Assembly (NCBI GenBank): GCA_007922225.1
Contig: ML680098.1
Location: forward strand, 1,860,001-1,924,000
Length of the DNA stretch: 64,000 nt
Source: Emydura subglobosa
Lineage: Eukaryota; Chordata; Testudines; Chelidae
Direction: 5' to 3'
The translations under genes and the position numbers were made by a program. The notes beneath the pieces are model-generated. The model was not told the origin of the DNA, ran no database searches, and saw nothing but the letters and a program-made list of their open reading frames with translations. How positions within the stretch are numbered: the first letter of the stretch is position 1; each line of letters opens with the position of its first letter. Shown here piece by piece: positions 34,421 to 47,301 of the stretch.

Positions 34421-35265
34421 ATAGGAAGATTGTTAGGAGAAAGCTCACTAAGCCAGGCTCCTTTTAGAAGGAGCATTCCAATCTTAGAAACAAATTGTTA
34501 AATCAAATGTAAAGTGCATCAACCTGCAGCAGAACAAAAAAAAGGAAGCTTTCTTTGAAAATGCTTGGGGGGAGGCATAGGGTTGCACCAAGGGCAGCCA
34601 GCATAAGCTGTGCACCTGTTGTAAACAAGTTAACTCCTGTGATCCTATTGTTGTGAAAGAGTTATAAGAGAACTAAACAAACATAGAAATTGTAGGAAGG
34701 ACACAAAGAAATCAGGTAGACCCTATGACAATCACATCATTCTTCTTTCCCCCTGCAAACTTGCAGTAGAAGAAACCTCTCTCTGTCATATTTATATTCT
34801 ATTAAGAATTGAATGCCACTAAGGAAGTCTCAAAATTATTTTTAATGTTTTTTTTTCCCCCTCGGACGAGAAAAAGACAGCCAGATGGGAAAGTGTTCAT
34901 AGGTCAACAGAAATCCCACTTTCAGCAGCCATGGCTCTTTACTGTCACACACTTCTTACCTGGTAGCCTGCATTCTCTTACTGTCTCTTAAATAGAAACA
35001 CTCTCTAGGCAACTTTTCCTTATAGATTAGGCACTCCAGTTTTTGGCCACTAACAAAACCAAAATCTTATAAGCAACTACAATCCTGTGGAATCCTTAAG
35101 GTTTGCGCTGAGGCAGTGCTGTGTGTGATAATTAATTGAAAACATTACAGCTCCTGGAAAAAACAACCAACCTATCCCAGACTATATAGGCTTTGTTTTG
35201 CTTTTACATTGTTAAATTTGGAGGTAGAAAGGAAAGCTCTAACAAACCTCACTGTGCCATCATTT

Positions 35266-35273
35266 AAAAAAAA

Positions 35274-35310
<37 letters not shown>
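35266..35310 (+). repeat. A17 (GA)14 compound microsatellite
   Basis: A run of 17 A followed by about 14 GA units, ending gg. Confidence 0.95.
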
Positions 35311-35312
<2 letters not shown>

Positions 35313-37857
35313 CTCTTCTCATTAAACCCAATTTAAGTCACTACCCAAAAGCTTCCTTAACTCAGAGTTAAGGTTGCCTGACAGTGGCTCATCCCCCTCC
35401 AGAATGTTGAAGATACCTATATCAAAACCCCCGGAAACCAGGAAATACAGAGTTACGGTACACACCTCAGTTCTGCCCCCTGGAGCTGGCAAGAGTGTAT
35501 AATTCAGCCAGGAGTGCCCTGTAATAGGCAGACACTAGAAATAACTAAGTAAATGTGCTCTTGTAGGTGGCTGGTTTTGTCCCACAACATTGTATTCTCT
35601 CATTTGTCTGCAGGCTGCTCCAACGGCTCTTCACTGTGTTATGAACATGCATGACAATACACTACAGGAAAGAGGTAGGCTCAGGTGATGTTCCAGAGGG
35701 AATCCTTACGACCAGGGCCAAAGGGAGATAACATCTGCCAACTCTGAATTTGTGCAGAATAGGTGAAATGGTTGGGTATAGGCCCAGCATTGCCAGCTGG
35801 TGTTCACTAAATCCACCCGAAATGTAACTTTTGCCTTGGTGAGGACAGTCTGACATTTTCTACTGTTGTTCTCAGGTACCATCCCTGGAGTGCTCCGTAT
35901 CATTTGGAAGGACAGAGTGCTGTGATATCTGTCAGGGGTGGGCTGGGTATCATGCCAAAGAGGGCAGAGTTAAGAGTGCAGGACAGAACTGGCAGTACCT
36001 GTAGTTCCCATTTTTCAATAGATTAATATATAAGCGCATTCAACTTCCTGACGGGGAAAGAGGCACTCCAGTCGTCCTCAACGCTGCATCAACCGAATTT
36101 CCCTTATTTTTTGAGGAGGCGGTGGTAGTGAAGGGGCCACAATGGAGGGAACAAGGAGAACACCTGGGGAACACTTCCCTGCCACTCAACCACCTTGTGT
36201 CTCGAATATCCTGGGACCCACACACCTACCACAACACTGCACACCTCACCGGCTCTGTCCTCTTCTGGTCTCCTTCAGGCCTCCTACTATGGCAGGAGGC
36301 ACACTGAGGGTGCCAAACAGAGAACAGCTGCAAGTGAGTGATACCAGATTGGGTATGATGAGAGCCATCATTTGAGTGTCAAGTATGTGAGGAAAAAATT
36401 AAGATCTGTAAAATTTTGAATCATGTGATTTTTCAGGGTTGGGGAGGGAGCATTCCTCTTGCTCAAAGGACCTCAGATTTGGACCATCAGCCCTCCTGGG
36501 ATCCTCTTGAGGAACAGCAATTTTCAAGCCAATCCAAATAAGGATGTGGATTTCAAAGCACTTTGTAAAACCAGCTATTAAACAGTAAGCTTGTCTCAAC
36601 TTTAACACCCAGTCATGACCTATTAACAGAGGGAGGCAGCAAGCTCAGTTTGCCTGCACTTGGGACAAGGAAAAGAGAAGAGAGGCTCAGACTTTAAAAT
36701 CTGCTGGCTAAGGCACAGAAGGGGTATATTTCAGCACAGACTGAAAAGCTCTTCTGTTCTCAGAGGGTAACAGGAGCACAGCCAAGAGACAAGCAGATAT
36801 TTATCAGAAGAATTGTTTTTTTCTCTACTAAATGGCCAATTGAAGCCCTTACCATTCTGTCGTATATCTGTGTCACTGTAGCCCCAATAAATAAACCGCT
36901 CTGATTAGTTATGAGACTATCTGGGAACACCTAGGAGACTGATAACACTGGTTTTGTCAGCCAGTCAATCATCATGGTCTGCAGTCTCACAGACATACAC
37001 AAACAAATAAAACCCAAACTTACTCACACAGCTAAGCTGCACTTCTCCATTTATTTCGCCCCTCCAAGCCCTACTCCCACCCCAACAAGTGTGTTAATCT
37101 GTTAGGCAAAAGGTCCTTACAAAACGAGGGCAGATAATATTACACAGGTACAGAAAACTGTAAGAAGATCAGGGCACAGTTTATCTACACTGTATGCATT
37201 TGTGTATTAAGCAGATCGACCGGTTAGTATCCTCCAATTAATGCCATCCTGGCCCAGATTGATTTATGCTTGTGAAATAAATCACCAGGAGACTGTTTAT
37301 ACACACAGCTCCTCCCCTCTTCCCTGCCATTACCTCCCCCAGTGATTTCTTATACATGGCTTACAATAGCAGGGGCAAGAACCAGTTTAAAGAGGCCAGA
37401 CTCAGAGATTAGAGAAAATTGCCATGCTGATTTCACATCACACTGTATGGGAAATATATAATGTCTGTTGGCTTCATTCTCATGCTAATTTCAGTAGATA
37501 TTTTTATTAATATCTAGTTTGGTATTGCTCCCAGTTCCTACCTTACGTTAAGCTTTCAGGAAGTAGTGGCTGCTGTGGAGTGTAGGAAGATAAAACATAT
37601 GCCCTTCACAATCAAAAACTGAGCAACCGGTTGAAAGTCTGCATGCACAACATACAGGGAAGCTGGGCCAGCCAAAGTCAGTTCCATCTCGTCACTGCCT
37701 GAGCCCAGTAAAGAAGGCTCAAAGTAACCAAGAATGCCTCTGAGCTTGTACTCAATACAAAGTACTGAGGAACTGAAATATAGTTCTACTGCAAAGGAGA
37801 TAGTAATAGGACTGCCAGCAGGGCAGGGAGCCACAGAATAATTTATGAGTGGTGTTT

Positions 37858-37876
37858 AAAAAAAAAAAAAAAAAAA
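37858..37876 (+). repeat. (A)19 homopolymer
   Basis: A run of 19 A. Confidence 0.9.
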
Positions 37877-40800
37877 GACAAAATTCAAGGCTGCATAGGT
37901 CTGGAGAAGGATGTCTTGTTATTATGACATCTGTTTTATAAATCGACTCTCCACCATCCGCTGACATATGAACATTTAGTCAGGAGAAAATCAAATAGCA
38001 AGCTCCTTATGCAGACAAACAGTGAACAGTAGGGGCAATCCAAATCCACAGATTTATGGTACTTCCACAGATTTCTGTAGTGCCATGAATAGTAAAGGGT
38101 TTTTATATTTAAAAAAAATCCCACCTAAACTGAACCAATAGACTGCACATTTTCTTTTGTGAAGCAATTCAGTGATGCTTTGCAGAGTCAAAGAGACACA
38201 GTGTAAACAGAAGGATAAATTTCCCATATTCATTTTAAGGAAGTGTTAACTTGATAGCTTACATGTGACCACTTGAATGCATTGGTAACATTATTAAATA
38301 ACAGAACTAAATACAAAACACCCAGCCTGAATTATTGAACTATCATTACAAACAGCATAGGGGTCTATTTTGTTTTTAGCTTATTAGATCCTATGCCTTA
38401 ATTTTAAAAAAGTAAGCTATCATCCCCTCATCCCAGAAACAATTGGATCCAGCTGTTCCAGAATTGAATGATAGGAGAATAAGCTACTGCTTTTACCCCC
38501 ATATGCAGGTTTGAAAGGTATAATTATTTCAACTGATGCGAACGTAAAACAGCTTGAATCAAATGGACAACATTTCTGAGTTATGCTGAAGGTATGTTCT
38601 ATGCAGATTTGGGTTGTTTCCTCTGATTAAAGTCAGTTTCTATGACCACTGGCTGGATAACTTAGCTAGGAAGACTAAGGACCTGTGCAAGATAGTACTT
38701 TTCTAGTGGGAGAGAGAAAACCGTCTACATTATTTTTTCTTCCTTCTTTACTTGGGCGAAGGTTAGTGCCACTGTGTTCGTATCACCAGAGACCAATGTT
38801 TGCAAGCAGTACAAACCACGCAGTTTTCAAAACATCTCAACCTATTAGAAACAAAAGTATCACATGACCAAGTCTAAGACCATCCTCTATTCTCATAATG
38901 CACTACTGCCTCCAACAGTCAAACTAGGAAGATCCATTACACCTCCTCGCCTGGACAGTTCTCTTGCAATCTACCTCACCTTCAAAACCTCTTAAAATTA
39001 ACCAACCTAAATGCAGATTGTTCTATAAAATTCAAAGCAAACAAATAAAATGAAAATTGTTACATAAGATACTTTTGCTTTGGGGTAAGAAAGCAGAATA
39101 AAATCAATTATGATAAAGTAACGCTTTGATTTGCAAACCTTTTGTTTTTAAACTAAAGACACACATTTGAAGAATAAATAATTCCTAGCTCCATTGCCAC
39201 TGCCCCAGCCTTATGTCAGCAGGGAAGTTTAGATCCACACAAAGATTGGCGAAATAACAAAATGCTTCTATCATATTGAACTTCTGGATGTACCCCCCAT
39301 GCATATCTACTTTGTACTACTATACATCTTGATTAAATATGCTTCCTCTTTATAAAAAAAAAACAACAAACATCTTAAATGGATAAAGAAGTCTTGTCAG
39401 CACAGTAGCAGATGAATGCGATCATAAACCAACTCTCAACTCTGCAGTAATATTCTCTCCATGTCTTTACAGTAACACAGTACAGAATTTTAAAGAAATT
39501 CGTATAACTAGGAGGGAACAAATCAGTCAATTGCATAGTGGTCAAATTCGCTACCATGGGCACCAATCAGTCCTAAGTATTTATAAGAAACAGATTTTCT
39601 AGGTAGAACAGTAACTTGATTACTTTCTGCACTATTTGAATCCCCAAGTTGTTGACAAGGTGGCCAAAAACTAGTAAACCCGGGGTCACCCTTTTAGTGC
39701 ACTCCTCAAGTCACATTGTATTCTGTGTAAACTTGGAAATACATGGATCCCTGTTGTCCCCAGATGCTCTGGTACATGTTAGCAAGAGAGAAGGCAAAAC
39801 AAAAAACAAACCAAACAAACTGGTAAGTTTTTCCAATTTACAGTGAGAAACCAGGCTTTCCTGGCTAGGGACCAATCAACTTTAGATCAACTGTGGTGTC
39901 ACTACTGTAATTACCACCCATGAGTTTTGTTGTGGGCACAAAACCTTTGGAACCTATAAAAGTGGAAGAGATATAGGGTAAAGGGCAGGCAACTCCCAAG
40001 AAAAGTTATGAATGGAAATATACGGTACCTAGAATTCCAACACTTCCAACTCTTGTAAACCTTTGTAATTATTAAGAAAACCCTTTAAGTAATTGGAAAA
40101 GGTAAGTTATCTGTTGTGCCTTACTTACAATATTTTGGAAAACAAAGTTCTACACCACACTCATATCCAGTTTTCATTATCTCAGACACTAACAAATATG
40201 CGCTGTATAGATGTCCAGCAACATAGTTCTTTCCCCAACAAAGTTTAAAGTGCCACAGACTCAACTTTTTAAATCACAATTAAAATTTATGTAAGGTGTT
40301 GTGGACCTTAACCACTGTAAACAATGAAAGCATCCATTCATGTTGACATGAGTGTCACAGACAAATAAAATACCAAATTCACTGGCTCTTTTTTTAAATT
40401 TGTAAATGAAAATAAAATCTTCTTTTTAAGGTTAGCCTACAAAGTAGACAAGAAATACTTTTGATATAGGGCAAAAACCACAGATCCAGCCATTAAATCC
40501 TGAGCAATTTTTTATTTTGTTCTTTTATTTTCTAATCCAAAAAACAGTTCTAGAACTTCAGTTCTCATGTTCCTTAAAACAATTTTTCTTAAAAAAAACA
40601 AACAAAAAAAACATACAGGTTAGATACTTCAAAATTCATATCATTTTTGCACAGGAGGAAAACATTGTAGTCTTTATCCTTAGCCTCAGAATTTCTGAAG
40701 AAACTGAAAAGGTAGTGATTAAAAAAAAGTAAAACTGTGACCTCCGATCTGGGATGTTTAGATTATTTTAAGTAATTTTTTCCACAATCTCATTTTAATA

Positions 40801-42503
40801 AATGGCCTTTTCTCCTCCCACCCAAACCTCAGAGGAAAACAGTGTCACCAAATGCACTCAACCAGCCTCAAAGTCACACGTGCTCTATTGCAGATCTTGC
40901 TTTCAATGTGTCTTTTGTTTGATGGCTGGTGTTTCAACATCCTTGTCTTGAACAGAAAAAGGTCAATGCAAGTCTTCTGGCATTCATAAACCTGAATCAG
41001 GCCCCGCCAAGAGAAGATTGATGCCAGAGTAAACTGCCCTCGATCAAAAGAAAGGGGTGCAAGTTTGAGGCAGAGACCAACTCTGTGTCTGCTACATGAA
41101 TTCTAATTCTCCCAAAGAGCGGTTAGTAGTTCTTTAAAATTTTGCTGTACCCCTTTGTCAAACTTTTCCTCAGTTGCCTGTATGTTAATTTCAGGTTAGA
41201 ACTTTTGCCACAGTGCAAAATTATTGCACAAGTATTACAGCTTGAATAGTCTTTAGCAAGAGTCCTGCCTAACCATTTACCGTGCAGCTTTTTTTAAAAA
41301 CACCTCTCAATTACCCTTGAATCCCTATCCTATACCCACCCCACATGCCCCTGTCTGGAGAGGAGGAGACTGCATCATTAACCTTCCAATTTACAAGGCC
41401 AAGTTCCATATTGCCACTATAGAGAAGCTGTTGCTAAAGATTCCTTAAAAGCTCTGGCACTTCAAGGCAGTTGGAACTACTCAACCAGAGCCCAGAGCCA
41501 AAGCTTTGCCAAAGCATTAATGGGCTTTTGCCCTTTTAAATTTTATAAGCCTGTCGCCTTTCTGATGCACACAATTCTATTCAGGGTTCTAAATGGCCAT
41601 TTCGTATTTAAAAGAAAGCTTGCATAGGTAGCACCCTAAAACTACCCCAGGTCATTCATCTCCCACCGGCTCTCTTACTGTCTCTTAGGAAACCTTTGAT
41701 AGAGCATTTGTTCAGGCTGCCAAGTTAAATCCTCCTCCTTCATGTCAATGCATTGAAAAAAGCAGTCAGAACACCAGCTTCACTCAGGCCTGCTGAAGTA
41801 AATGGAGAAAACCAATTCCTCTGTCACTACAGAGCCATTAAGCCGTTTGCAGATTATTAACTGAAGCACAAAAATATACACTGTGCACAATCAGACAGTA
41901 ATGCAGGGCTATTGCTTAAGTTAGCTTCAGTGTCAACAAATTACCTATATAGCCATAGTTTCTAATTCCCAGTCCAGCTGCCTGGACCAGTTAGCAAGAC
42001 CCATAACATAACAAAAAAATGGATATGATTTTCTCCATTATACACATTTCAGCTTTATTAAGCATTTTAATGATGTCTGCAACAGCAGAAGGAAATTAAC
42101 ACAAGAACTAGTTTTGTGCTCCCAATCACAGCCTCAAAGGAAGGATTGAAATTAAACTATACACGTGTAAAACAAAGTTTGCAGTGTAGAAAAATGGGTA
42201 TAGTAACAACTTCCCCATTCCTCCTTACCTCTCCACTGCCCCCCTCCCCCCATTATCATCCCAAATGACTAGAGCAAGGAATACAGCATGACTAGATGGC
42301 TCCTATTTTTATGTTTACATTCCTTAAGTGTCTTTTAACTGGCTGCCATTCTCCCTTTTACTGCAGCTAGCTCAGCCAGTCTCCCGTGAAAATGATTCCC
42401 TCCTTTTTCCTTTCACAATGGCAAGAAAGCAAGAGCTGGGTTCTTTCAATCGGCCCCTCTCCTCTCCCCCCACCCCCCCGGCGCCCTGGACAGATGTACA
42501 CAC

Positions 42504-42520
42504 GAGAGAGAGAGAGAGAG
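42504..42520 (+). repeat. (GA)8 microsatellite
   Basis: About eight GA units after cac. Confidence 0.85.
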
Positions 42521-43273
42521 ACTACTCCTGCCTTGTGATTGAGAGAGGCCCCAGTTCCCAATTGGCTTTCAAAACCCAGACACAAGGAATTTACACTCAG
42601 GCAAGCTTCCCAAAGCCCGGAAAACATGCCCAACCTCCCCCCGGAAAATACTTTAGGTATTGCAACCTTCCTCTAGCCACCCCTTACCCCGAAAGATTCT
42701 CCAGTCCCAACTCGACTGATTACAATCCTGTCGGTGCACAACCGTCTTCTAGAACAGGCAGGAAAGGTAAACTGGCCAGAAAACAGAAGCTATCCGGATT
42801 ATTTTTAAACCTCCTTTGTTTTTATGGCACAAACTCTCCCCCTCTCTCTCTTTCTCTCATGCATGCCTAATTCGCATCATTGTTCCAGCTTTCAAAACTT
42901 AGCTCTACAACCCGAAAGACCCCCCCCCCTTCTTGCTATAATTTTCAGGATTCCTCTTTTTACAGCCACCTCGCACAAGACACCTATTTTCCCAACACTG
43001 CCCTCTTCACTCCCCAGCTCAAAGGGGGGGGGGGTGATCTGAGCCCCACAGCCATAACATAAAACACTCCGGCTCCTTAACCTCTATTCGCTACAATCAC
43101 AAAAAGGCAAAGAATTTCCTTAGCGGGGCTGCCCCTTTTTCGCTGGAGCTCTTGTTTCTTTCTCGGTCTCATTCCCCCCTTTCTCCTCGCCTCCTTTTCC
43201 AGACACACAGATACAACCTGTCCCTTTAAGAAGTCTTCACACATTTTCTTGTCTTGCAAAAAAAAATTATTTC

Positions 43274-43296
43274 GCTCTCTCTCTATATATATATAT
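43274..43296 (+). repeat. (CT)n(AT)n microsatellite
   Basis: ctctctctct passes directly into an alternating AT run. Confidence 0.85.
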
Positions 43297-43406
43297 TTCC
43301 TCCGCTTGGTTACTCCATTGTTTCTCCTCATTCAAGACACAATCCTGGCCCGGTCACAAACACAGGGGAGGTGTGAACATAAGACTGAAATAGACACGAA
43401 ACTTAC

Positions 43407-43520
43407 CTACCGATTGCACAGCAGGCTTGCAGCAAGGAAAATAATAAGGAAGCAGGCAGGCAAAAAAAATCCTCTTTCCCCAACTGATTGGCAGCTCTGT
43501 TCAGGTGCTTTTAAAATATA
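43407..43520 (-). other. Candidate first-exon 3' end with strong donor
   Basis: On the minus strand, CAATCGGTAG is followed by GTAAGTTTC, close to the ideal donor. The upstream 100 bases contain no recognised coding sequence, and the true 5' limit is unknown. It could be a 5' noncoding exon of a leftward gene transcribed from the nearby CpG-rich region. Confidence 0.25.
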
Positions 43521-45698
43521 TTTTTTTTATTTAAAAGCGGTTTCTCTCTCCTGCCCTCCCCCTCCCTACAGACAGTGAAAAGGAGCTCAATGTTAGTGGG
43601 TGAGTAAGTGAATCAACTAGCAGAGAGAGCACAGCAAGTTGAAGTGTCAAATTACATTGGCTATTCAATTACCAAAGGGCCATGCTTTGTGGCTGTTGGC
43701 AAAATCTGTCCCAGATTCCTATCTGAAAGGGAGCTGCCTCCCGTAGGGATGTTCTTCTGTTCTCTCTCCCTCCCCGCATCACCTAAAGTTAAAAAATCTT
43801 AGCTGCAAGTTAAAAATGCAAATACTGTTTTGCAAGATTTAAAATATAGACACACACAGACATATATATATCTCTCAAAAACTTCCTCTTAATCCTAGTG
43901 ACTGGCGTGCAGCGTCCAAGCCATCCTCAGATGGGAGACTGAGAGCATGGGAATCGCCCCCCCCCCCCGCTTGTTGTGTTACTAAAGAGGGGGGAACCCA
44001 CTCTGGAATGGATGTCATTTAAAGCGTGCGGGGCTGCTCAGCTGACGTTCTCCCCCAAGGGGGGGATTTTGCAGGGGTTTGGGGGAGCGAGACCAGTGAA
44101 TGGTGCTTGGCTGGAAGCGCCAAGCGATTTTCGCCTTTTTGGGGCGTTTCACTTTATTTTAAAGGCGAGCGGCACTAATGACTGACAGGGGATAAAGGAA
44201 CCGATATAGGGGAGCTCTAGCTTCCCCTTCTGCCCCTAGGGGAAAAAAAAGACTCTCTCTGTTCTGGACTGGTGGGGAAAGAGGGAGGAGGAGAGACGCT
44301 TTTTTAGGGATACCAAGAGAATATAATTGTTCTTTAAGAGAGCTTTCTAATTGCCGGTGGCAGCCCAACCTCTAGCACGGAGAGTGGCACTATCACGCAA
44401 CCTTCCCCAAAGAAGGACAGCTCAGGGAAGAGGGAGGGGAACCGGGGGGCTGGTTTTTATTTTAATAGCAATAGCCACTGTGTGGATGGGGGTGTCCAAT
44501 TGTCTCCGAACGTTTGATCCTGCCCCTGGCCATCAATTCAATGAGCTGCCCTCTTAGTTCCCCCCCCTACCTTGTTCGAGCATGTCCCTGCCAAAGATTG
44601 GGGCTTTAAGAGGGGCTCTCAAACCTGGCTGCTAGTCGGATCAATCGAATAACAAAAATAGTAGGGTTTTTGGGGGGTTTTAAAGAGCAAATCCAGCGTG
44701 ATTTCCAGCAAGAGAAAACAAGGACAATTTCTTGTTATTACGCGCGCCAATCCTCTAAAAACAATTCCCCCGACTTCTCCTCCCCCTGATAAAACACTTC
44801 CAGGACGATCAATATTTTATGATGAGTTGTTAATAAACCTAATATATTCATTCCGGTTCCAAGGGGGCTTGTTAGATTATGCAATTAAGATAAGCAATTG
44901 AAGCAGGGCTATATAGCTCTGCATCGGTTTGGATATATTTTGTTGGAGGAGGAGAAAGCTCTAGCATTTAAAGGATGCCGGCTTACTGGGGGGGATATGG
45001 TTTTATCAGTCCAGCTGCAACTCAGTTAATTGCGCTATTTACGGTGGAAATACTTTTGCACTTATTCCGACTGACGGCTGTCTGCGATTATTTCTCGGAC
45101 TCATTTTACAGGGGTGCTCGCTCATTTATGTAGGGTGTTTCCTGCCTGCAAAGGAGAGGGGCGAGCAGGAATTCAGGGCTGATTAGTGGGGGGGGGGGTC
45201 ATACCCTTAACCGCTGCCTTGTCTTCTCCTCCCACTCCCGCCTTCCCTCAGCGAGCAGAAGCTAACCTCATGTGCTGGTGGCTGTTACTCCCTCTCCCAC
45301 CAAGCCACGCAGCCCTCATCCCCAGCCCAGTGTGTGCTGCTTCTCCTTACCACGGGGACTAATGCTCTCTGAGCAGGACCTGATCCTTCCAGAGGTCACG
45401 GGGGTCAGGGGAAGCCTTGCCATTAACTTTGCTGCTGGGCTTGTGACCGGTCCTTTCGTAATTCCCCCCCAATAACCCCACCTAAGCTCCTCGGTGTTTT
45501 TCTCCACAGCTGATGGGAGGGTTTTAGTGCTTTCCCCTGACCCTCCCCTCCCCTCCACCCCACCCCAGCGTGCCTCTAGTCTCTGCCTTCCCTTACCCCC
45601 CCCCTTTAATTCCCAGCGCGAGCACCTTCGCCCAGGGGCTGTTGCTGCTGCTGCTGCGTCTCCTCGCGCGCATGTAGAGCGCCAGCCACATGCAGCTG

Positions 45699-45706
45699 TA
45701 TAAATA
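45699..45706 (+). promoter_or_regulatory. TATA-like box
   Basis: TATAAATA lies within the CpG island, about 160 bases upstream of the splice donor at 45866. If used, transcription would start near 45728. Confidence 0.35.
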
Positions 45707-45727
45707 ATAATAAATCCCCGGCAGCAG

Positions 45728-45865
45728 CGGCAGGTCCCCTCTCTGGCTGCTGGGCGGGGGGAATGTCAGGGAGAAACCCAGGGACGCAGAGCTGGGCGCT
45801 CTTGCAATGGACCCGCGGCGAGGAGGCCGGGCCGGCGGCGCTGCTGCTGCTGCTAGAGGCCGGCG
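45728..45865 (+). other. Candidate first exon, plus strand
   Basis: The block between the TATA-like box and the donor GGCG/GTAAGTGG (GT at 45866-45867) could be exon 1. It contains ATGs at 45763 (MSGRNPGTQSWALLQW...) and 45807 (MDPRRGGRAGG...), both open to the donor. Neither peptide is recognised, and both are biased by GCT and GCG repeats, so the exon may be wholly noncoding. If real, the gene runs right, with no further exon recognised before 64000. Confidence 0.35.
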
Positions 45866-46045
45866 GTAAGTGGGGCGGGTGGAGAAGGCGGGCGCGTGGG
45901 GAAGAGACGCTCCAGTCCCGGGCCGACTCCGGGCGCCGCGTTTTGCAGGCCGCCGCCGTGTCGGCCGGAGAGCGCTGAATAACAAAGACAAGTTGGAGAG
46001 AGAGAGAGCAGCAGCCGCGGCCGCGCGGCGGCAGGGCTGGCGGAG

Positions 46046-46053
46046 TGACGTCA
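46046..46053. promoter_or_regulatory. Consensus CRE (TGACGTCA)
   Basis: An exact 8-bp palindromic CREB/ATF site inside the CpG island, about 180 bases downstream of the candidate donor. Full CREs in CpG islands are frequently functional; binding here is inferred. Confidence 0.6.
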
Positions 46054-46400
46054 GGGAACAATGCCCGTGCCAGCCGCGCTGACACACGCCCCGCGTCGCT
46101 GCTCCGCTCCCCCCCCCGCCCCGCCTTCCCTCCGGCCCCAGCAGCGGCGGCGCCACACACGAGCCCCGCTGCTGCCCCGCGCCTTAAAGGGATCCTGCCC
46201 TCGTGCTGCCGCTGCCCGCCTCGCGCAGCTCCCCCCCGCCCCCGACGAGCTGAGCCGAGCCGAGCCAGCGCAGGGCAAACGGGGGTGGCAAGGGGCGGGC
46301 GTCAGAGACAGCAGGAGGTAGCGGCGCTGGGCTCTGCTCCTGCATCTCTGTGTCCCTCTGCCCCGTGCGATCTTGCGCTCTGCACCGGGGGGCTCGTACT

Positions 46401-46747
46401 ACAAACCCTGCAAAGCACCCAGTCCGCCCCCGCCAGCTGCTTATTGCAAGGGGGGAGTTCCGTGCCACAAGCGGTTGCAGCATCAGACTTACAATTTGCA
46501 ACGGGCACTCCCCTCTCAGTTTGGGGGCCAGGCACTTGCTGGGCGGCAAGGGGAGCACCGAGGGCCTGACTGTCAGAGGGGCTCGGCCCCTAGACCTGCT
46601 GCAAAGCCTCCTCCAGTCAACAGAATATTTCATTTGCCTTCAATGAGCTTTGCCTCAGCAGCCTGCCACCCTCGTAGCTGGGGGGTACCAAGCCCTGCTC
46701 AGGGCCAAGCCACAGGGCCACATTTTAAAGGTATTTAGGCACATACC
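46401..46747. other. Downstream flank of CpG island
   Basis: G+C falls off here. Overlapping open frames on both strands (for example 46350-46646) have no recognisable domains and no trusted splice signals. Confidence 0.5.
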
Positions 46748-46882
46748 TTGTAAGATCTTTGGGGCAGGACCATCTTTTGTTGTGGGTGAGTGCAGTTACT
46801 AGCACAAGGGGGACCTGGTCCCTGACTTGAGCAGCTGGATGATTATTAGTACTGTTGCCACAGCAATAATACAAATAAATAC
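46748..46882 (+). repeat. L3/MIR-like ancient repeat
   Basis: tgtaagatctttggggcagg, then caagggggacctggtccctg and a tail aataatacaaataaatac. The same family occurs at 33412-33542 and 58312-58432, here somewhat better preserved. Confidence 0.6.
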
Positions 46883-47280
46883 AAACTAACAACAAGCGGG
46901 ATTTTCAAAGCAGGCAGGGGCCTAAATCCCATTTATTTCACACTACTTTGGAAAATGCCCCTAGACACCTAGCAATCTGGTCTTTGGTGGCTCTGGTTGG
47001 GCAGACGAAAACAGTGGTGCCCACTTTTAAAAGTGTAGCCCTTAACCAGTATATGCTTCAGTTTCCTTATAAGGAAAACAGGGATAATAATCACATCTGG
47101 CCTGCTATGAGGTGTTTTTACTTGTAACATACTTGGAAATAGATGGAAGGCTCCATAGAAAGGGGAAAAAAGGAGTGTACAATAGAACCTCAGAGTTACG
47201 AACACCAGCGTTAAAAATGGACCAGTCAACCACACACCTTATTTGGAACCAGAAGTACACCATCGGGCAGGAGCAGAGAC

Positions 47281-47301
47281 AAAAAAAAAAAAAAAAAAAA
47301 A
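47281..47301 (+). repeat. (A)21 homopolymer
   Basis: A run of 21 A. Confidence 0.9.

Larger units (their letters stand above)
33543..42327. other. Long noncoding stretch
   Basis: Nearly 8.8 kb with no recognisable gene, RNA gene or intact transposon. It contains T-rich, A/GA and A runs, a MIR/L2 3'-end-like piece at 34300-34420, and long AT-rich unique-looking sequence. Blocks such as 41520-41640 and 41820-41960 look complex and unrepetitive and could be conserved regulatory DNA, which needs alignment to judge. Confidence 0.5.
42328..45609. other. GC-rising promoter shore, no gene assigned
   Basis: Composition shifts from AT-rich to C/G-rich with scattered CpGs and short G or C runs (42919-42928, 43024-43033, 43960-43968, 45188-45198). 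There are pyrimidine-rich tracts and microsatellites (GA at 42504-42520; CT/TA at 43274-43296). Open frames here are compositional. Possible splice signals are noted separately (43407 minus; 43572-43599 plus; 45354 minus). It is probably the flank of the CpG-island promoter. Confidence 0.5.
45610..46400. promoter_or_regulatory. CpG island promoter
   Basis: About 800 bases densely packed with CpG and G+C, in strong contrast with the rest of the window. It holds GC boxes (gtggggcggg near 45870; a ccccgcccc-type match near 46115), a full palindromic CRE (46046-46053), a TATA-like box (45699-45706) and two short CTG/GCT runs. Such islands mark vertebrate promoters and are often bidirectional. Several long open frames on both strands reflect GC bias and encode low-complexity Ala/Arg/Pro stretches. 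The gene cannot be identified from this window. Confidence 0.85.

Noticed and set aside
42328..42870. 180-codon plus-strand open frame
   Set aside because: It crosses a GA microsatellite and pyrimidine-rich tracts and resembles no family. No splice or start context supports it.
45593..46160. Two overlapping minus-strand open frames of 184-187 codons in the CpG island
   Set aside because: Stop codons are rare in GC-rich DNA. Both frames are Ala/Arg/Pro/Ser-rich without a domain, and they are mutually exclusive.
46045..46569. 174-codon plus-strand open frame in the CpG island
   Set aside because: Compositional artefact of GC-rich sequence, overlapping other equally long frames, with no recognisable protein.
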